A stretch of DNA of 64,000 nucleotides, from the NCBI RefSeq assembly GCF_934924865.1, contig NZ_OW235315.1, forward strand, positions 62,001 through 126,000, read 5' to 3'. The notes beneath the pieces were generated by a model, which was given only the letters and a program-made list of their open reading frames with translations, did no database searches and had not been told where the DNA came from. Numbering within the stretch: position 1 is the first letter of the stretch; every line of letters begins with the position of its first letter. Source of the stretch: Tepidibacter aestuarii. Lineage in GTDB: Bacteria > Bacillota > Clostridia > Peptostreptococcales > Peptostreptococcaceae. A program made the translations under genes and the position numbers. Shown here piece after piece: positions 1-13,641 of the stretch.

Positions 1-1065
1 TTTGGTATGATTCTTACGAATTTACCTTTATCAGATATTATGAGTCATCCTCAGACTCTTTTGAATATACATCCTATAGATACTAAAGAGGCAGCAATAC
101 AGGCGCAACAGGGAATATGGGCTGTTGATATTAAGAATAAGTTTCCTGGAGGTCTTCTTCATTATCTATATCAAGGGGACGAACTTGGTATATTTCCACC
201 TTTAATATTTATGGGGGTTGGAGCTATGACTGACTTTGGTCCGTTAATAGCCAATCCTAAAAGTTTGCTTCTAGGAGCTGCTGCACAGTTTGGAATATTT
301 TTTACATTCATAGGAGCTATACTTTTTGGCTTTGATGCTCAAGCGGCATCATCAATAGGTATAATAGGAGGAGCAGATGGCCCAACTTCTATATATCTAG
401 CTACAAAGTTAAAGCCGGAATTACTAGGACCAATAGCAGTTGCTGCTTATTCTTATATGGCATTAGTTCCTATAATTCAGCCACCTATTATGAGGGCTTT
501 AACTAGTGAAGAAGAAAGAAATATCGTTATGGATCAGTTAAGACCAGTATCTAAAAAGGAAAAAATAATATTCCCTATAATGGTTACTATAATAGTTTCT
601 TTAATATTGCCATCTGCTTCTACGTTAATAGGTATGTTAATGCTTGGGAATCTATTTAAAGAATGTGGAGTTACTGATAGATTGTCAAAGACTGCATCGA
701 ATGAGCTTATGAATATAGTTACTATATTCTTAGGAATTTCAGTTGGGGCTACTGCAACTGGAGATGCTTTTTTAACTTGGCAGACATTTAAAATATTTGC
801 ACTTGGAGTTATAGCTTTTAGTATAGGAACTGCAAGTGGTGTTATCTTAGCTAAGATAATGAATAAATTCTCTAAAGACCCTATAAATCCACTTATAGGA
901 TCTGCTGGAGTGTCAGCAGTCCCTATGGCTGCAAGGGTTTCTAATAAGGTAGGACAACAAGAAAACCCAGGAAACTTCCTTTTGATGCACGCTATGGGAC
1001 CTAATGTTGCTGGAGTTATAGGTTCAGCTGTTGCAGCTGGGGTACTACTTAGTTTATTTGGTTAA
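1..1065 (+). CDS. Sodium ion-translocating decarboxylase beta subunit (OadB/GcdB family), 5' partial
   Basis: Integral membrane subunit of a biotin-dependent Na+-pumping decarboxylase (oxaloacetate, methylmalonyl-CoA or glutaconyl-CoA type), which uses decarboxylation of carboxybiotin to export Na+. The reading frame is open through base 1, so the ATG at base 7 lies inside the gene; about 354 codons are visible, and family members have roughly 375-400. The family motifs [10 protein letters not shown] (about residue 120) and [10 protein letters not shown] (about 250) and several hydrophobic helices are present. The subtype cannot be told without the upstream subunits. birA, which biotinylates such enzymes, lies just downstream. 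A terminator follows. Confidence 0.9.
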   Translation, partial: FGMILTNLPLSDIMSHPQTLLNIHPIDTKEAAIQAQQGIWAVDIKNKFPGGLLHYLYQGDELGIFPPLIFMGVGAMTDFGPLIANPKSLLLGAAAQFGIFFTFIGAILFGFDAQAASSIGIIGGADGPTSIYLATKLKPELLGPIAVAAYSYMALVPIIQPPIMRALTSEEERNIVMDQLRPVSKKEKIIFPIMVTIIVSLILPSASTLIGMLMLGNLFKECGVTDRLSKTASNELMNIVTIFLGISVGATATGDAFLTWQTFKIFALGVIAFSIGTASGVILAKIMNKFSKDPINPLIGSAGVSAVPMAARVSNKVGQQENPGNFLLMHAMGPNVAGVIGSAVAAGVLLSLFG

Positions 1066-1072
1066 TTTAAAA

Positions 1073-1101
1073 GGCTACTAACTTTTGTTGGTAGTCTTTT
1101 T
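1073..1101 (+). terminator. Intrinsic terminator after the decarboxylase subunit
   Basis: A 10-bp stem (1073-1082 with 1087-1096, two G-U pairs), a TTTT loop and a following T-run, eight bases after the stop codon. Confidence 0.85.
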
Positions 1102-1175
1102 ATATGGGGCCTTTCTAAACTGAGTTTCTTTTGGTATAGTTTTGTTATACTATGTAAAATGAAAAGAGGGATTGT

Positions 1176-2150
1176 ATGAGAAGTGAGATAATAAAGATCC
1201 TATTAGAGAATAGAAATGAGTTTGTATCTGGAGAATATATATCTGAAAAGCTAGGTATAACAAGAAGTGCTGTAAGCAAACATATAAAGAATATAAAGAA
1301 TCAAGGTTATGAAATAGAGTCTATAACTAGAAAAGGACATAAGATAGTTGGGTGTCCTGATTTATTAAGCGGTGGTGTTATCAAGCATGATTTGAATACA
1401 AGGTTTATAGGCAAAGAAGTTATACACTTTGATACTATAGGATCAACTAATGATTATGCTAAAAAAGTTGCTTTAGAATCAAGTGATGGAACTATTATTG
1501 TTTCAGAAGAGCAGACAAGTGGAAGAGGAAGAAGGGGTAAAGAATGGCATTCTATTAAGGGTGATGGTATATGGGTAAGTATTATACTAAAGCCAGATAT
1601 ATACCCACATAATGCTCCTTTTATAACTCAAATAGCAGGAGCGAGTATTGTGAAAGCTCTTAGAAATCTCAAAATAGACGCGTCTATAAAGTGGCCTAAT
1701 GATATTATAGTAAATAATAAAAAAGTGAGTGGAATATTAACGGAACTTGGTGCAGAGATAGATAGAATAAATTATATAGTTCTTGGTATGGGAATGAATG
1801 TTAAAACTATGGATTTTCCTGGTGATATACAGAATATAGCAACTTCTATATTCAAAGAAGGTTACAATGTGAAAAGAATAGATATATTAAAGAATATATT
1901 AGAAGAATTTGAAAAATTATATTTAGATTATATACAAAAAAATGATAAGTCTAATTGTATAAAAATATGTAAAGAAAGTTCTGCTATATTAGGAAAGAAT
2001 ATATATATAATAAATGCTGATAAAAAAAGAAAGGTAAAGTGTATAGATCTAAATGAAGAAGGCAATCTTGTAATAATCAATGAAGATAATGATATTGAAG
2101 AATTAATATCTGGAGAAGTGTCTATAAGAGGAGAACATAATTATGTATAA
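1176..2150 (+). CDS. birA: Bifunctional biotin-protein ligase / biotin operon repressor
   Basis: Joins biotin to the acceptor lysine of biotin enzymes through biotinyl-AMP and, with its N-terminal winged helix, represses biotin genes. The 324-residue protein has an HTH domain at about residues 1-60, the ligase loop GRGRRGKEW (116-124) and KWPND (172-176), and a small C-terminal SH3-like domain. ATG at 1176 has an AGAGGG site five bases upstream. It overlaps the next gene by 8 bp, so the two are probably co-transcribed. The likely clients are biotin enzymes such as the decarboxylase whose beta subunit lies upstream. Confidence 0.95.
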   Translation: MRSEIIKILLENRNEFVSGEYISEKLGITRSAVSKHIKNIKNQGYEIESITRKGHKIVGCPDLLSGGVIKHDLNTRFIGKEVIHFDTIGSTNDYAKKVALESSDGTIIVSEEQTSGRGRRGKEWHSIKGDGIWVSIILKPDIYPHNAPFITQIAGASIVKALRNLKIDASIKWPNDIIVNNKKVSGILTELGAEIDRINYIVLGMGMNVKTMDFPGDIQNIATSIFKEGYNVKRIDILKNILEEFEKLYLDYIQKNDKSNCIKICKESSAILGKNIYIINADKKRKVKCIDLNEEGNLVIINEDNDIEELISGEVSIRGEHNYV

Positions 2151-3099
2151 CAATATATTGGACATTGATGGAATAAAAGTAGGACAAGTTGAAGATTTAA
2201 AAGGTATTACAGGATGTTCTGTCATTATATGTGAAAAAGGAGCTTGTTGTGGTGTCGATGTTAGAGGTTCGGCACCTGGAACGAGAGAAACTGATCTTTT
2301 AAATCCTATAAATATGGTAGATAAGGTTCATTCTATAGTACTGTCTGGAGGTTCTGCATTTGGACTTGAGTGCACTTGTGGAGTTGCAAAGTATTTGGAG
2401 GAAAAGAATGTTGGGTTTGATGTAGGTGTCACTAAGGTACCTATAGTAGTAGGGGCTGTATTGTTTGATCTCCATGTTGGAGACTATACTATAAGACCTG
2501 ATTATAATATGGGATATAGAGCTTGCGAAGCGGCTTCACGTACCAAGTTAAAGCAGGGGAATTATGGTGCGGGTTGTGGAGCTACTATTGGTAAGTTTAA
2601 AGGAATTGATTACGCAACAAAGGGTGGAATAGGAAGTCATTCTATAAAGCTTGATAATGGTTTGGTTGTAAGTGCTATAATTGCAGCTAATCCATTTGGA
2701 GATGTATATGAAGGTGATAATATAATTGCAGGTTGTCTTGATGATGATAAGAAAAAATTTGTGAATACTGTAGATCTTATGAAAGCTGGAGTTAATTCAA
2801 AAGATTTTTCTATGCAAAACACTACTATAGGAGCTGTTATTACTAACGCTAAGTTTAATAAGGCTGAATGTAGTAAATTAGCCCAAATGGCTCATAATGG
2901 CTATGCTAAGGCTATATCACCTATACATACTATGTATGATGGTGATACTATATTTGCCATGGCCACAGGAGAAATACAAGCAGATGTAAACTTAGTTGGA
3001 ACATTAGCAGCGCAAGTAGTTGAACAAAGTATAATAAATGCGGTAAAAAATGCAGATTCAATAAAAGGAATCCCTTCATTTAAAGATATGAATATATAA
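2143..3099 (+). CDS. P1 family (S58, DmpA/ThnT-like) self-processing peptidase
   Basis: Member of the N-terminal-nucleophile P1 hydrolases, which cleave themselves into two chains and act as aminopeptidases or amidases on small substrates. The 318-residue protein shows RGSAPGTRETDLL (about 41-53), the LSGGSAFGL segment (68-75) and GAGCGATIGK (142-151). The sequence NTTIGAVITNA begins at N226, so the predicted cleavage is N226/T227 with Thr as nucleophile, as in ThnT. There is no signal peptide, so it is cytoplasmic. Its start overlaps the end of birA and has a GAGGAG site. The physiological substrate is unknown. Confidence 0.88.
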   Translation: MYNNILDIDGIKVGQVEDLKGITGCSVIICEKGACCGVDVRGSAPGTRETDLLNPINMVDKVHSIVLSGGSAFGLECTCGVAKYLEEKNVGFDVGVTKVPIVVGAVLFDLHVGDYTIRPDYNMGYRACEAASRTKLKQGNYGAGCGATIGKFKGIDYATKGGIGSHSIKLDNGLVVSAIIAANPFGDVYEGDNIIAGCLDDDKKKFVNTVDLMKAGVNSKDFSMQNTTIGAVITNAKFNKAECSKLAQMAHNGYAKAISPIHTMYDGDTIFAMATGEIQADVNLVGTLAAQVVEQSIINAVKNADSIKGIPSFKDMNI

Positions 3100-3164
3100 A
3101 GATTAAATAATCAAAAATTCACTGTTGAAACTTGTATACAATATTGATAAAATTAAATAGTTAT

Positions 3165-3250
3165 GGCTGACATCTAAATAAGAGTCTGACCATATCAGTA
3201 TGAAATTAAATTAAATAAAAAAAAAGTCTGGCATCTATATGAGCTAGAAC
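3165..3250 (+). promoter_or_regulatory. Tandem pan-motif RNA upstream of panT
   Basis: Two consecutive hairpins (3165-3191 and 3226-3250), each with one bulged A on each side of a central 5-bp helix. In copy 2 the pairs are 3226-3227 with 3249-3250, bulge A3248, 3228-3232 with 3243-3247, bulge A3233, and 3234-3235 with 3241-3242. Copy 1 has the same pattern with one U-U mismatch. Two bulged adenosines and frequent tandem copies near pantothenate genes are the described hallmarks of the pan motif. The GGAGGT ribosome site starts two bases after copy 2. Confidence 0.72.
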
Positions 3251-3264
3251 CGGAGGTGTAGAAA

Positions 3265-3846
3265 TTGATTGCTACAAAAAGTTTAACAACAAAAAAAATG
3301 ACAGTTATAGGAATGCTAGGAGCTATTTCTATAGTACTGGGGATGACACCACTAGGATTTATACCTATAGGACCTACTAAGGCCACTATAATGCATATAC
3401 CAGTAATTATTGCAGCTATGATTGAGGGTCCTTTAGTTGGAGCTATTGTCGGCCTTATATTCGGTATATTTAGTATGATACAAAGTATAACAAGTCCAAC
3501 AGTAGTATCATTTGTATTTTGGAATCCATTAGTATCTGTAGTTCCAAGAGTGCTAATTGGTATAGTATCTTATTATTCTTATGCATCAATCAAAAAAATA
3601 ATAAAAAATGATACATTGGCAGTAGCTTTTACTGGAGCGATAGGGACATTAACCAATACTGTAGGAGTTCTTTCTATGATTTACTTACTTTATGGAGTAA
3701 GATTCGTTGAAGCTATAGGACAAGATATAAGTTCAGTAGGTAAAATAATCATGGGAATAGGAATAACTAATGGTACACCAGAGATGATAGTTGCTATTTT
3801 AATAGTAATAGGCGTAATGAGAGGACTTAAGTTCATATCAAAATAG
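3265..3846 (+). CDS. panT: ECF transporter S component, probable pantothenate importer PanT
   Basis: Substrate-binding membrane subunit of an energy-coupling-factor transporter; it would use the shared EcfAA'T module, which is not in this window. The 193-residue protein is very hydrophobic, with about six membrane segments and the S-component pattern at its N-terminus ([19 protein letters not shown]). The start is a TTG at 3265 with GGAGGT seven bases upstream; no ATG fits as well. Pantothenate is inferred from the neighbour coaX, 16 bp downstream, and from the tandem pan motif directly upstream. S components diverge strongly, so the substrate rests on context. Confidence 0.8.
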   Translation: MIATKSLTTKKMTVIGMLGAISIVLGMTPLGFIPIGPTKATIMHIPVIIAAMIEGPLVGAIVGLIFGIFSMIQSITSPTVVSFVFWNPLVSVVPRVLIGIVSYYSYASIKKIIKNDTLAVAFTGAIGTLTNTVGVLSMIYLLYGVRFVEAIGQDISSVGKIIMGIGITNGTPEMIVAILIVIGVMRGLKFISK

Positions 3847-3862
3847 AAAGAAGGTAAGTAAT

Positions 3863-4633
3863 ATGCTACTTGTATTTGACGTAGGAAATACAAATACAGT
3901 ATTAGGGGTTTATGACGGAAAAAAATTAAAACATCACTGGAGAATAAGCACAGATAAGAATAAAACTTCAGATGAATATGGAATGCTTATAAATAATTTA
4001 TTTAACTATGAAAATATTAAATTTGATAATATAAAAGACGTTATAATATCGTCTGTAGTACCTAATGTAATGCATGCATTAGAAAATTTTTCAAAGAAAT
4101 ACTGTAAGAGAGAACCTTTAGTAGTTGGTCCTGGAGTAAAGAACGGTATAAATATAAAATATGATAATCCAAAGCAGGTAGGAGCAGATAGAATAGTTAA
4201 TGCTGTTGCAGGATATGAAAAATATAAAACAGCTCTTATATTAGTTGATTTCGGAACAGCTACGACATTTTGTGCAGTATCTGATAGAGGAGAATATCTA
4301 GGAGGAACTATATGTCCGGGAGTGAATATATCTAGTGAAGCTTTATTCCAAAAAGCATCAAAACTTCCTAGAGTAGAGCTTATAAAACCTGGAATGACTA
4401 TATGTAAAAATACTGTATCGGCTATGCAATCAGGTATAATATATGGATATGCAGGTCTTGTAGATAATATAGTTAAAAAGATGAAATCAGAGCTTAAGAG
4501 CGATAATGTAAAGGTGGTTGCAACAGGAGGGTTATCTACACTTATAGCTTCAGAATCTGATAGCATAGATTGTGTAGATAAGTTTTTGACATTAGAAGGT
4601 CTTAGAATAATATATGATAGAAATAAGGAATAG
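3863..4633 (+). CDS. coaX: Type III pantothenate kinase
   Basis: Phosphorylates pantothenate, the first step of CoA synthesis; type III enzymes are not feedback-inhibited by CoA. The 256-residue protein has the ASKHA phosphate-1 motif DVGNTNT (6-12), the GADRIVNA segment and the phosphate-2 motif DFGTATTF. It follows panT by 16 bp and is closed by a terminator, so panT and coaX appear to form an uptake-and-capture operon under the upstream pan motif. Confidence 0.96.
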   Translation: MLLVFDVGNTNTVLGVYDGKKLKHHWRISTDKNKTSDEYGMLINNLFNYENIKFDNIKDVIISSVVPNVMHALENFSKKYCKREPLVVGPGVKNGINIKYDNPKQVGADRIVNAVAGYEKYKTALILVDFGTATTFCAVSDRGEYLGGTICPGVNISSEALFQKASKLPRVELIKPGMTICKNTVSAMQSGIIYGYAGLVDNIVKKMKSELKSDNVKVVATGGLSTLIASESDSIDCVDKFLTLEGLRIIYDRNKE

Positions 4634-4641
4634 CTATAATT

Positions 4642-4669
4642 GAATTGGGTCAAAAGCCCAATTCTTTTT
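4642..4669 (+). terminator. Terminator between coaX and dusB
   Basis: 8-bp stem GAATTGGG / CCCAATTC followed by TTTTT. It ends the panT-coaX unit and rules out the longer upstream start for dusB, whose first codons would lie in this hairpin. Confidence 0.85.
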
Positions 4670-4720
4670 GTCTATAAAGGAAACTATATTAATAAATTGC
4701 AAATGAATGAAGGTGATTTT

Positions 4721-5689
4721 ATGAAAATTGGAAATGTAGGCATAGATAATAAAGTATTCTTAGCTCCGATGGCTGGAGTTACAGACCTTCCATTTAGACT
4801 TTTATGTAAGGAAATGGATTGTGGTCTATTATATACAGAGATGATAAATGCCAAGGCTCTTTGCTATGATGATGATAATACAAAATTTATGCTTAAAATA
4901 AATCCTAAAGAACATCCTGTTAATGTTCAAATATTTGGATCAGAGGTTGAGTATATGGGAAAGGCTGCATATATATTAAATGAGTATCCAAATGAATTGC
5001 TTGATATAAATATGGGTTGCCCTGCTCCCAAAATAGTGAAAAACGGAGATGGATCAGCTCTTATGAAAAACCCAAAACTTGCATCAGATATACTAAAAGA
5101 AGTAGTTAAGAATTCTCAAAAGCCAGTTACGCTTAAGATAAGAAAAGGATGGGATGATAGAAGTATTAATGCTACTGAGATAGCAAAAATAGCAGAGGAT
5201 GCAGGTATTAGTGCTATAGCTGTTCATGGTAGAACAAGAGAAGAGTTCTATTCAGGAAAAGCAGACTGGGATATAATAAAGGATGTAAAAGAAGCTGTTA
5301 GTATACCTATAATAGGAAATGGGGATATATTTGAAGTTGAAGATGCTGTTAATATGATAAAAAAGACAAATTGTGATGCTGTAATGATAGGAAGAGGATC
5401 ACAGGGAAACCCGTGGATATTTAAGAGGGTTTCGCATTATATGAAAACAGGAGAATTACTTCCTGAGCCTACTAAACAGGAAAAACTAACTACAGCTATT
5501 AGACATTTAAATATGTCAATAGAGTTAAAAGGTGAGTATGTAGGTATAAGAGAAATGAGAAAGCATTTAGGGTGGTATTTGAAAGGTCTTAAAGGATCTG
5601 CTAAAGTCAGAGACGAAATTAATAGACTTGAAAGTTATGAAAAAGTTAAGGATAAATTAACATCTTATTTAGAAGAGTCCTTGACATAG
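4721..5689 (+). CDS. dusB: tRNA-dihydrouridine synthase (DusB family)
   Basis: FMN-dependent enzyme that reduces uridines in the tRNA D-loop. From ATG 4721 (GAAGGTG site upstream) it has 322 residues: a TIM barrel with APMAGVTDLPFR (15-26), the catalytic cysteine in NMGCPAPK (C100), VHGRTREEFYSG, and the FMN phosphate site IGNGDIF / MIGRGSQGNPWIF, then a helical C-terminal tRNA-binding domain. A start at 4640 is open but would lie within a terminator. In many Firmicutes dusB sits near greA and lysS, as here. Confidence 0.94.
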   Translation: MKIGNVGIDNKVFLAPMAGVTDLPFRLLCKEMDCGLLYTEMINAKALCYDDDNTKFMLKINPKEHPVNVQIFGSEVEYMGKAAYILNEYPNELLDINMGCPAPKIVKNGDGSALMKNPKLASDILKEVVKNSQKPVTLKIRKGWDDRSINATEIAKIAEDAGISAIAVHGRTREEFYSGKADWDIIKDVKEAVSIPIIGNGDIFEVEDAVNMIKKTNCDAVMIGRGSQGNPWIFKRVSHYMKTGELLPEPTKQEKLTTAIRHLNMSIELKGEYVGIREMRKHLGWYLKGLKGSAKVRDEINRLESYEKVKDKLTSYLEESLT

Positions 5690-5912
5690 CAAAAATAGTA
5701 ATTTATAATATTTCGCAAATGCTAAAATAATATTCAATTTAAATCAAACATTATTTATTTAACATAAAGCAAAACCTAATTCAGATGGAAGTTTTGATCC
5801 AACTGAATTTCTAGTTGTGTAAGTGACTTTTGAATAGAGTGAAACTTACTATTAATTAAATTTAAAATAAATCGGATTGTATAAATCTGAATAAAAAAGG
5901 AGATGTGGGGAA
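5690..5912 (+). other. AT-rich spacer before greA with two inverted repeats
   Basis: No ORF of note. Contains an imperfect hairpin at 5779-5808 (10-bp arms, one mismatch), followed by GTAAGT...ACTTAC arms around 5819-5850. There is no T-run after the first hairpin and no T-box consensus. It may be a leader of greA, but no known RNA class is recognised. Confidence 0.4.
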
Positions 5913-6392
5913 ATGGATACTAATAAAGAGGTATTATTAACTCAAGAAGGTTATAATAAAATAGAAGAAGAATTAGAGTTTTTAAAGGCGGTAAGAAGAA
6001 AAGAAGTAGCAGAAAGAATCAAGATAGCTATATCTTTTGGAGATATATCTGAGAACTCAGAGTATGATGAGGCTAAAAATGAACAAGCTCAACTTGAAGA
6101 GAGAATATTAAAGCTTGAAAATATGGTTAGAAAAGCTGTTATAATAGATGAAAGTAAAATAGATTTGAGTATAGTTACTATAGGTTCTGTAGTTAAAGTA
6201 AATGATATCGACTTTGATGAAGTTGTAGAGTACACTATAGTGGGTTCAGCAGAAGCAGATCCATATGAATTTAAGATTTCTAATGAATCTCCTGTTGGAA
6301 AAGCTCTTTTAGGAAGAAAAGTAGGAGAAGTAGTAGAAGTTCAAGTTCCTGACGGAATAGCTAAGTTCGAGATTTTAGAAATAAAAAGATAA
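5913..6392 (+). CDS. greA: Transcription elongation factor GreA
   Basis: Rescues backtracked RNA polymerase by stimulating transcript cleavage through the secondary channel. The length of 159 residues is standard. The N-terminal coiled coil ([17 protein letters not shown] onward) carries the acidic tip region [13 protein letters not shown] at about residues 46-58, and the C-terminal FKBP-like domain ends in [21 protein letters not shown] site precedes ATG 5913. It lies 17 bp before lysS, and the two are probably one operon. Confidence 0.97.
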   Translation: MDTNKEVLLTQEGYNKIEEELEFLKAVRRKEVAERIKIAISFGDISENSEYDEAKNEQAQLEERILKLENMVRKAVIIDESKIDLSIVTIGSVVKVNDIDFDEVVEYTIVGSAEADPYEFKISNESPVGKALLGRKVGEVVEVQVPDGIAKFEILEIKR

Positions 6393-6409
6393 ATATGGAG
6401 GGAAATTAA

Positions 6410-7906
6410 ATGGCTGAAGAATTAAATTTAAATGAAATGCTCAAAATAAGAAGAGAAAAGTTATCAAAACTTCAAGAAATGGATAAGGATCCTTTCAAAG
6501 TAGAAAAATACGACTTAACTCACCACAGTATAGATATAAAAGATAACTTTGAAGAATTAGAAGGAAAAGAAGTTTCAATAGCAGGACGTTTAATGAGCAA
6601 AAGAGTTCAAGGTAAAGCATCTTTTGTTGATATACAAGATCAAGATGGAAGAATCCAATGTTATGTTAGAAAAGATAGAATAGGTGAAGAGGATTATGAT
6701 CTATTTGTAACTTACGACATAGGAGACATAGTTGGAATAAAAGGTGAAGTTTTTAAAACTAAAAAAGAAGAAATATCTGTAAAGGCGAATGAAGTAAAGC
6801 TTTTAAGTAAGTCACTTCAAATACTTCCAGAAAAATTCCATGGACTTAAAGATCCAGATTTAAGATATAGACAAAGATATGTAGATTTAATAGTTAATCC
6901 TGAAGTTAAAAAAGCCTTCTTAATAAGAAATAAGGCTACAAAAGCTATTAAAGAATACTTAGACAATAGAGGGTATTTAGAAGTTGATACGCCAATACTT
7001 AACACTATAGCTGGTGGAGCATCTGCTAAGCCATTTATAACTCACCACAATACTTTAGACATAGATATGTACTTAAGAATAGCTAATGAGCTTTACCTAA
7101 AGAGATTAATAGTTGGTGGATTTGAGAAAGTATATGAAATGGGTAGAATGTTTAGAAATGAAGGAATGTCTATAAAGCACAACCCTGAGTATACTTGTAT
7201 AGAATTATATGAAGCTTATGCTGATTACAAAGATATGATGGAAATGACTGAAAATATAGTTGCATATGCTGCTCAAAATGCTCTTGGTACTACTAAAATT
7301 AATTACCAAGGTACTGAGATAGATTTTACTCCGCCATGGAATAGAATGACTATGCAAGAAGCCGTAAAGCAATATGCTGGTGTTGATTTTGATGAAATCA
7401 AGACAGATGAAGAAGCTGTGAAAATAGCAAAGGAAAAAGGATTAGAAATAAAGCCAGAAATGACAAGAGGACATGTTATAAATGATTTATTTGAAGAATA
7501 TGCAGAAAAGCATTTAATTCAACCTACATTTATAACTCATCATCCAGTAGAGGTATCTCCTCTTGCTAAGCGTAATCCAGAAGATCCATCTATAACTAAT
7601 AGATTTGAAGCATTTGTAAACACTTGGGAAATAGCTAATGCATTCTCTGAGCTTAATGATCCTATTGACCAAAGAGGAAGATTCATGGCTCAATTAAGAC
7701 AAAGAGAATTAGGAGACGACGAAGCTCATATGTTAGATGAAGATTTCTTAAATGCATTAGAAGTAGGTCTTCCGCCTACAGGTGGATTAGGAATAGGAAT
7801 AGATAGAGTTATGATGCTTTTAACTAACTCAAGCTCTATAAGAGACGTAATATTATTCCCAACTATGAAACCTATAGTAGATAAAGCTGAGAATACAGAA
7901 GAATAG
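6410..7906 (+). CDS. lysS: Class II lysyl-tRNA synthetase
   Basis: Charges tRNA-Lys. The 498-residue protein has the N-terminal OB-fold anticodon-binding domain (about residues 55-150) and the class II motifs: motif 2 with [15 protein letters not shown] (about 244-258) and motif 3 [12 protein letters not shown] near the C-terminus. The GGAGGG site lies a few bases before ATG 6410. It follows greA closely and ends at a strong terminator. No T-box is seen upstream. Confidence 0.98.
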   Translation: MAEELNLNEMLKIRREKLSKLQEMDKDPFKVEKYDLTHHSIDIKDNFEELEGKEVSIAGRLMSKRVQGKASFVDIQDQDGRIQCYVRKDRIGEEDYDLFVTYDIGDIVGIKGEVFKTKKEEISVKANEVKLLSKSLQILPEKFHGLKDPDLRYRQRYVDLIVNPEVKKAFLIRNKATKAIKEYLDNRGYLEVDTPILNTIAGGASAKPFITHHNTLDIDMYLRIANELYLKRLIVGGFEKVYEMGRMFRNEGMSIKHNPEYTCIELYEAYADYKDMMEMTENIVAYAAQNALGTTKINYQGTEIDFTPPWNRMTMQEAVKQYAGVDFDEIKTDEEAVKIAKEKGLEIKPEMTRGHVINDLFEEYAEKHLIQPTFITHHPVEVSPLAKRNPEDPSITNRFEAFVNTWEIANAFSELNDPIDQRGRFMAQLRQRELGDDEAHMLDEDFLNALEVGLPPTGGLGIGIDRVMMLLTNSSSIRDVILFPTMKPIVDKAENTEE

Positions 7907-7919
7907 GAATATATACACT

Positions 7920-7950
7920 CCCAGACTTTGATAAAGTCTGGGACTTTTTT
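7920..7950 (+). terminator. Terminator after lysS
   Basis: 10-bp perfect stem CCCAGACTTT / AAAGTCTGGG with a three-base loop, followed by ACTTTTTT. Confidence 0.92.
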
Positions 7951-8050
7951 ATCAAATGAAATAAATGGGGGAAAATGTTGAAATTTGAATATTAATTAAT
8001 AGAGGAAAGTATGATATTATAGAGAATGTAATAAGAATGTGAAAATTTAG

Positions 8051-8082
8051 ATTAAATATTTTATATATTAAATATTTTATAT
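8051..8082 (+). repeat. 16-bp tandem duplication, AT-only
   Basis: The unit ATTAAATATTTTATAT occurs twice back to back at 8051-8066 and 8067-8082, just before the ribosome site of the small ORF at 8107. Confidence 0.8.
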
Positions 8083-8106
8083 AATATTAAGAAAAGAGGG
8101 AGTGAG

Positions 8107-8289
8107 ATGTTAATAAATTGGATATGTCTAATATGTATAGTATCTCTTGTGGCCCAAGTAATGATTTTTCTTTACTTCAATGCTTTATCTGATGTAAAAG
8201 GAAATAAAACCGTTAAAAGAAAAAGGAGAGAATCTCATCAAAATCAATACTCTAAAACGTCAAGTTATACTGATAAAATAGCTAAATAA
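8107..8289 (+). CDS. Small single-span membrane protein, unknown function
   Basis: I do not recognise this gene. It encodes 60 residues: a hydrophobic helix at about residues 3-26 (INWICLICIVSLVAQVMIFL), then a strongly basic, polar tail containing VKRKRRESHQNQ. AGAGGGAG lies at the correct distance from ATG 8107, which supports translation. It sits alone between the lysS terminator and the rRNA promoter, whose -35 begins 33 bp after the stop. The short length makes it uncertain. Confidence 0.5.
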   Translation: MLINWICLICIVSLVAQVMIFLYFNALSDVKGNKTVKRKRRESHQNQYSKTSSYTDKIAK

Positions 8290-8321
8290 AAAATAAAATC
8301 AAAAAATATTTTAAAAAAGTG

Positions 8322-8350
8322 TTGACGGAAAGTTTTAAAGGTGATATATT
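8322..8350 (+). promoter_or_regulatory. rRNA operon 1 promoter
   Basis: TTGACG (8322-8327), a 17-bp spacer, TATATT (8345-8350), with an A/T-rich UP-like stretch upstream. The same arrangement precedes the second operon. Confidence 0.9.
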
Positions 8351-8480
8351 ATTACTTGTCCTCGACAACGAGGCGAACGAGAAATGAACTTTGAAAATTA
8401 AACAGTAGGTTATAAATAAATCACATCAGTGATTTTCGGAAAAACACATTAAGTCAGTTTACTGAGTACTGACAAACTTT

Positions 8481-10004
<1,524 letters not shown>

Positions 10005-10081
10005 ATAACCTACTGTTTAATTTTGAGGGTTTATTCCTCAAAATTAGTACTTTGAAAATTGAACAGATTTAAATAAATTTA

Positions 10082-13001
<2,920 letters not shown>

Positions 13002-13056
13002 ATTTTAAATCTGATCAATTTTGAAAGTATTAATCTTAATACTTAAAACTAAAAGA

Positions 13057-13179
<123 letters not shown>

Positions 13180-13222
13180 CTTTTTTTATGCGCTTTTTTA
13201 TTTATTGCATAGAGGTTAATCG

Positions 13223-13425
13223 AAAAAGATGGTTATTTAAATACCGTGAATGCATTAAATAGATTTATAAAACTAAATGTTCTATCTTATTAAATATACT
13301 AAAATCTCTTAAACTCGCTAAGGCTCAGACATAAGAAATTTTTTAACGTATATTTAAACGATACAACACAAGTTTTATTGAAATCTATTTAAAAGATTCA
13401 CTAACATTTAAATAACCATCTTTTT
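13223..13425 (+). repeat. Nested palindromic element, copy A1
   Basis: A 203-bp near-palindrome. Outer arms 13223-13242 and 13406-13425 are perfectly complementary (20 of 20). Inside are further helices (13278-13286 with 13360-13368; 13301-13310 with 13333-13342) around the apical loop AAACTCGCTAAGGCTCAGAC. An internal loop pairs TACCG on the left with CTAACA on the right. The same architecture recurs in copies A2 and A3 with different helix sequences. No ORF. Identity unknown; it may be a structured RNA or a non-autonomous mobile element. Confidence 0.85.
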
Positions 13426-13470
13426 AGTATGTAGATATACCAATAAAGCTAACGATTAAAGATAAAAGAT

Positions 13471-13482
13471 ATTACGTGGCTA
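13471..13482 (-). repeat. Inverted 12-base copy of the 5S rRNA 3' end
   Basis: ATTACGTGGCTA is the exact reverse complement of 13168-13179 (TAGCCACGTAAT) at the end of 5S. It lies between palindromes A1 and A2. It could be a relic of a 5S fragment or chance. Confidence 0.4.
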
Positions 13483-13582
13483 TTTGAAGAGATAAAATTT
13501 GTATAAAAAGATAAAAATATTTAGATTCCTTGGAGGAGCGTAAGCTTACTTTTTTTAATAGGAAATATAGATATAGAAAATA

Positions 13583-13630
13583 AGCTATCGCTTTAAGAAA
13601 TAACGGTTATCTATAGAAGTTGCGATAGCA
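13583..13630 (+). repeat. Hairpin between palindromes A1 and A2
   Basis: GCTATCGC (13584-13591) and GCGATAGC (13622-13629) form perfect 8-bp arms around about 30 bases. No T-run and no gene. Part of the about 700-bp gene-free stretch between 5S and the aminotransferase, which otherwise holds only palindromes A1 and A2. Confidence 0.55.
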
Positions 13631-13641
13631 GTATGAATATT

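Noticed and set aside
4640..4720. N-terminal extension of DusB
   Set aside because: It would begin within the coaX terminator; ATG 4721 has its own ribosome site and aligns with the family start.
5690..6410. T-box or lysine riboswitch upstream of greA-lysS
   Set aside because: No AGGGTGGNACCGCG box and no lysine aptamer core found.
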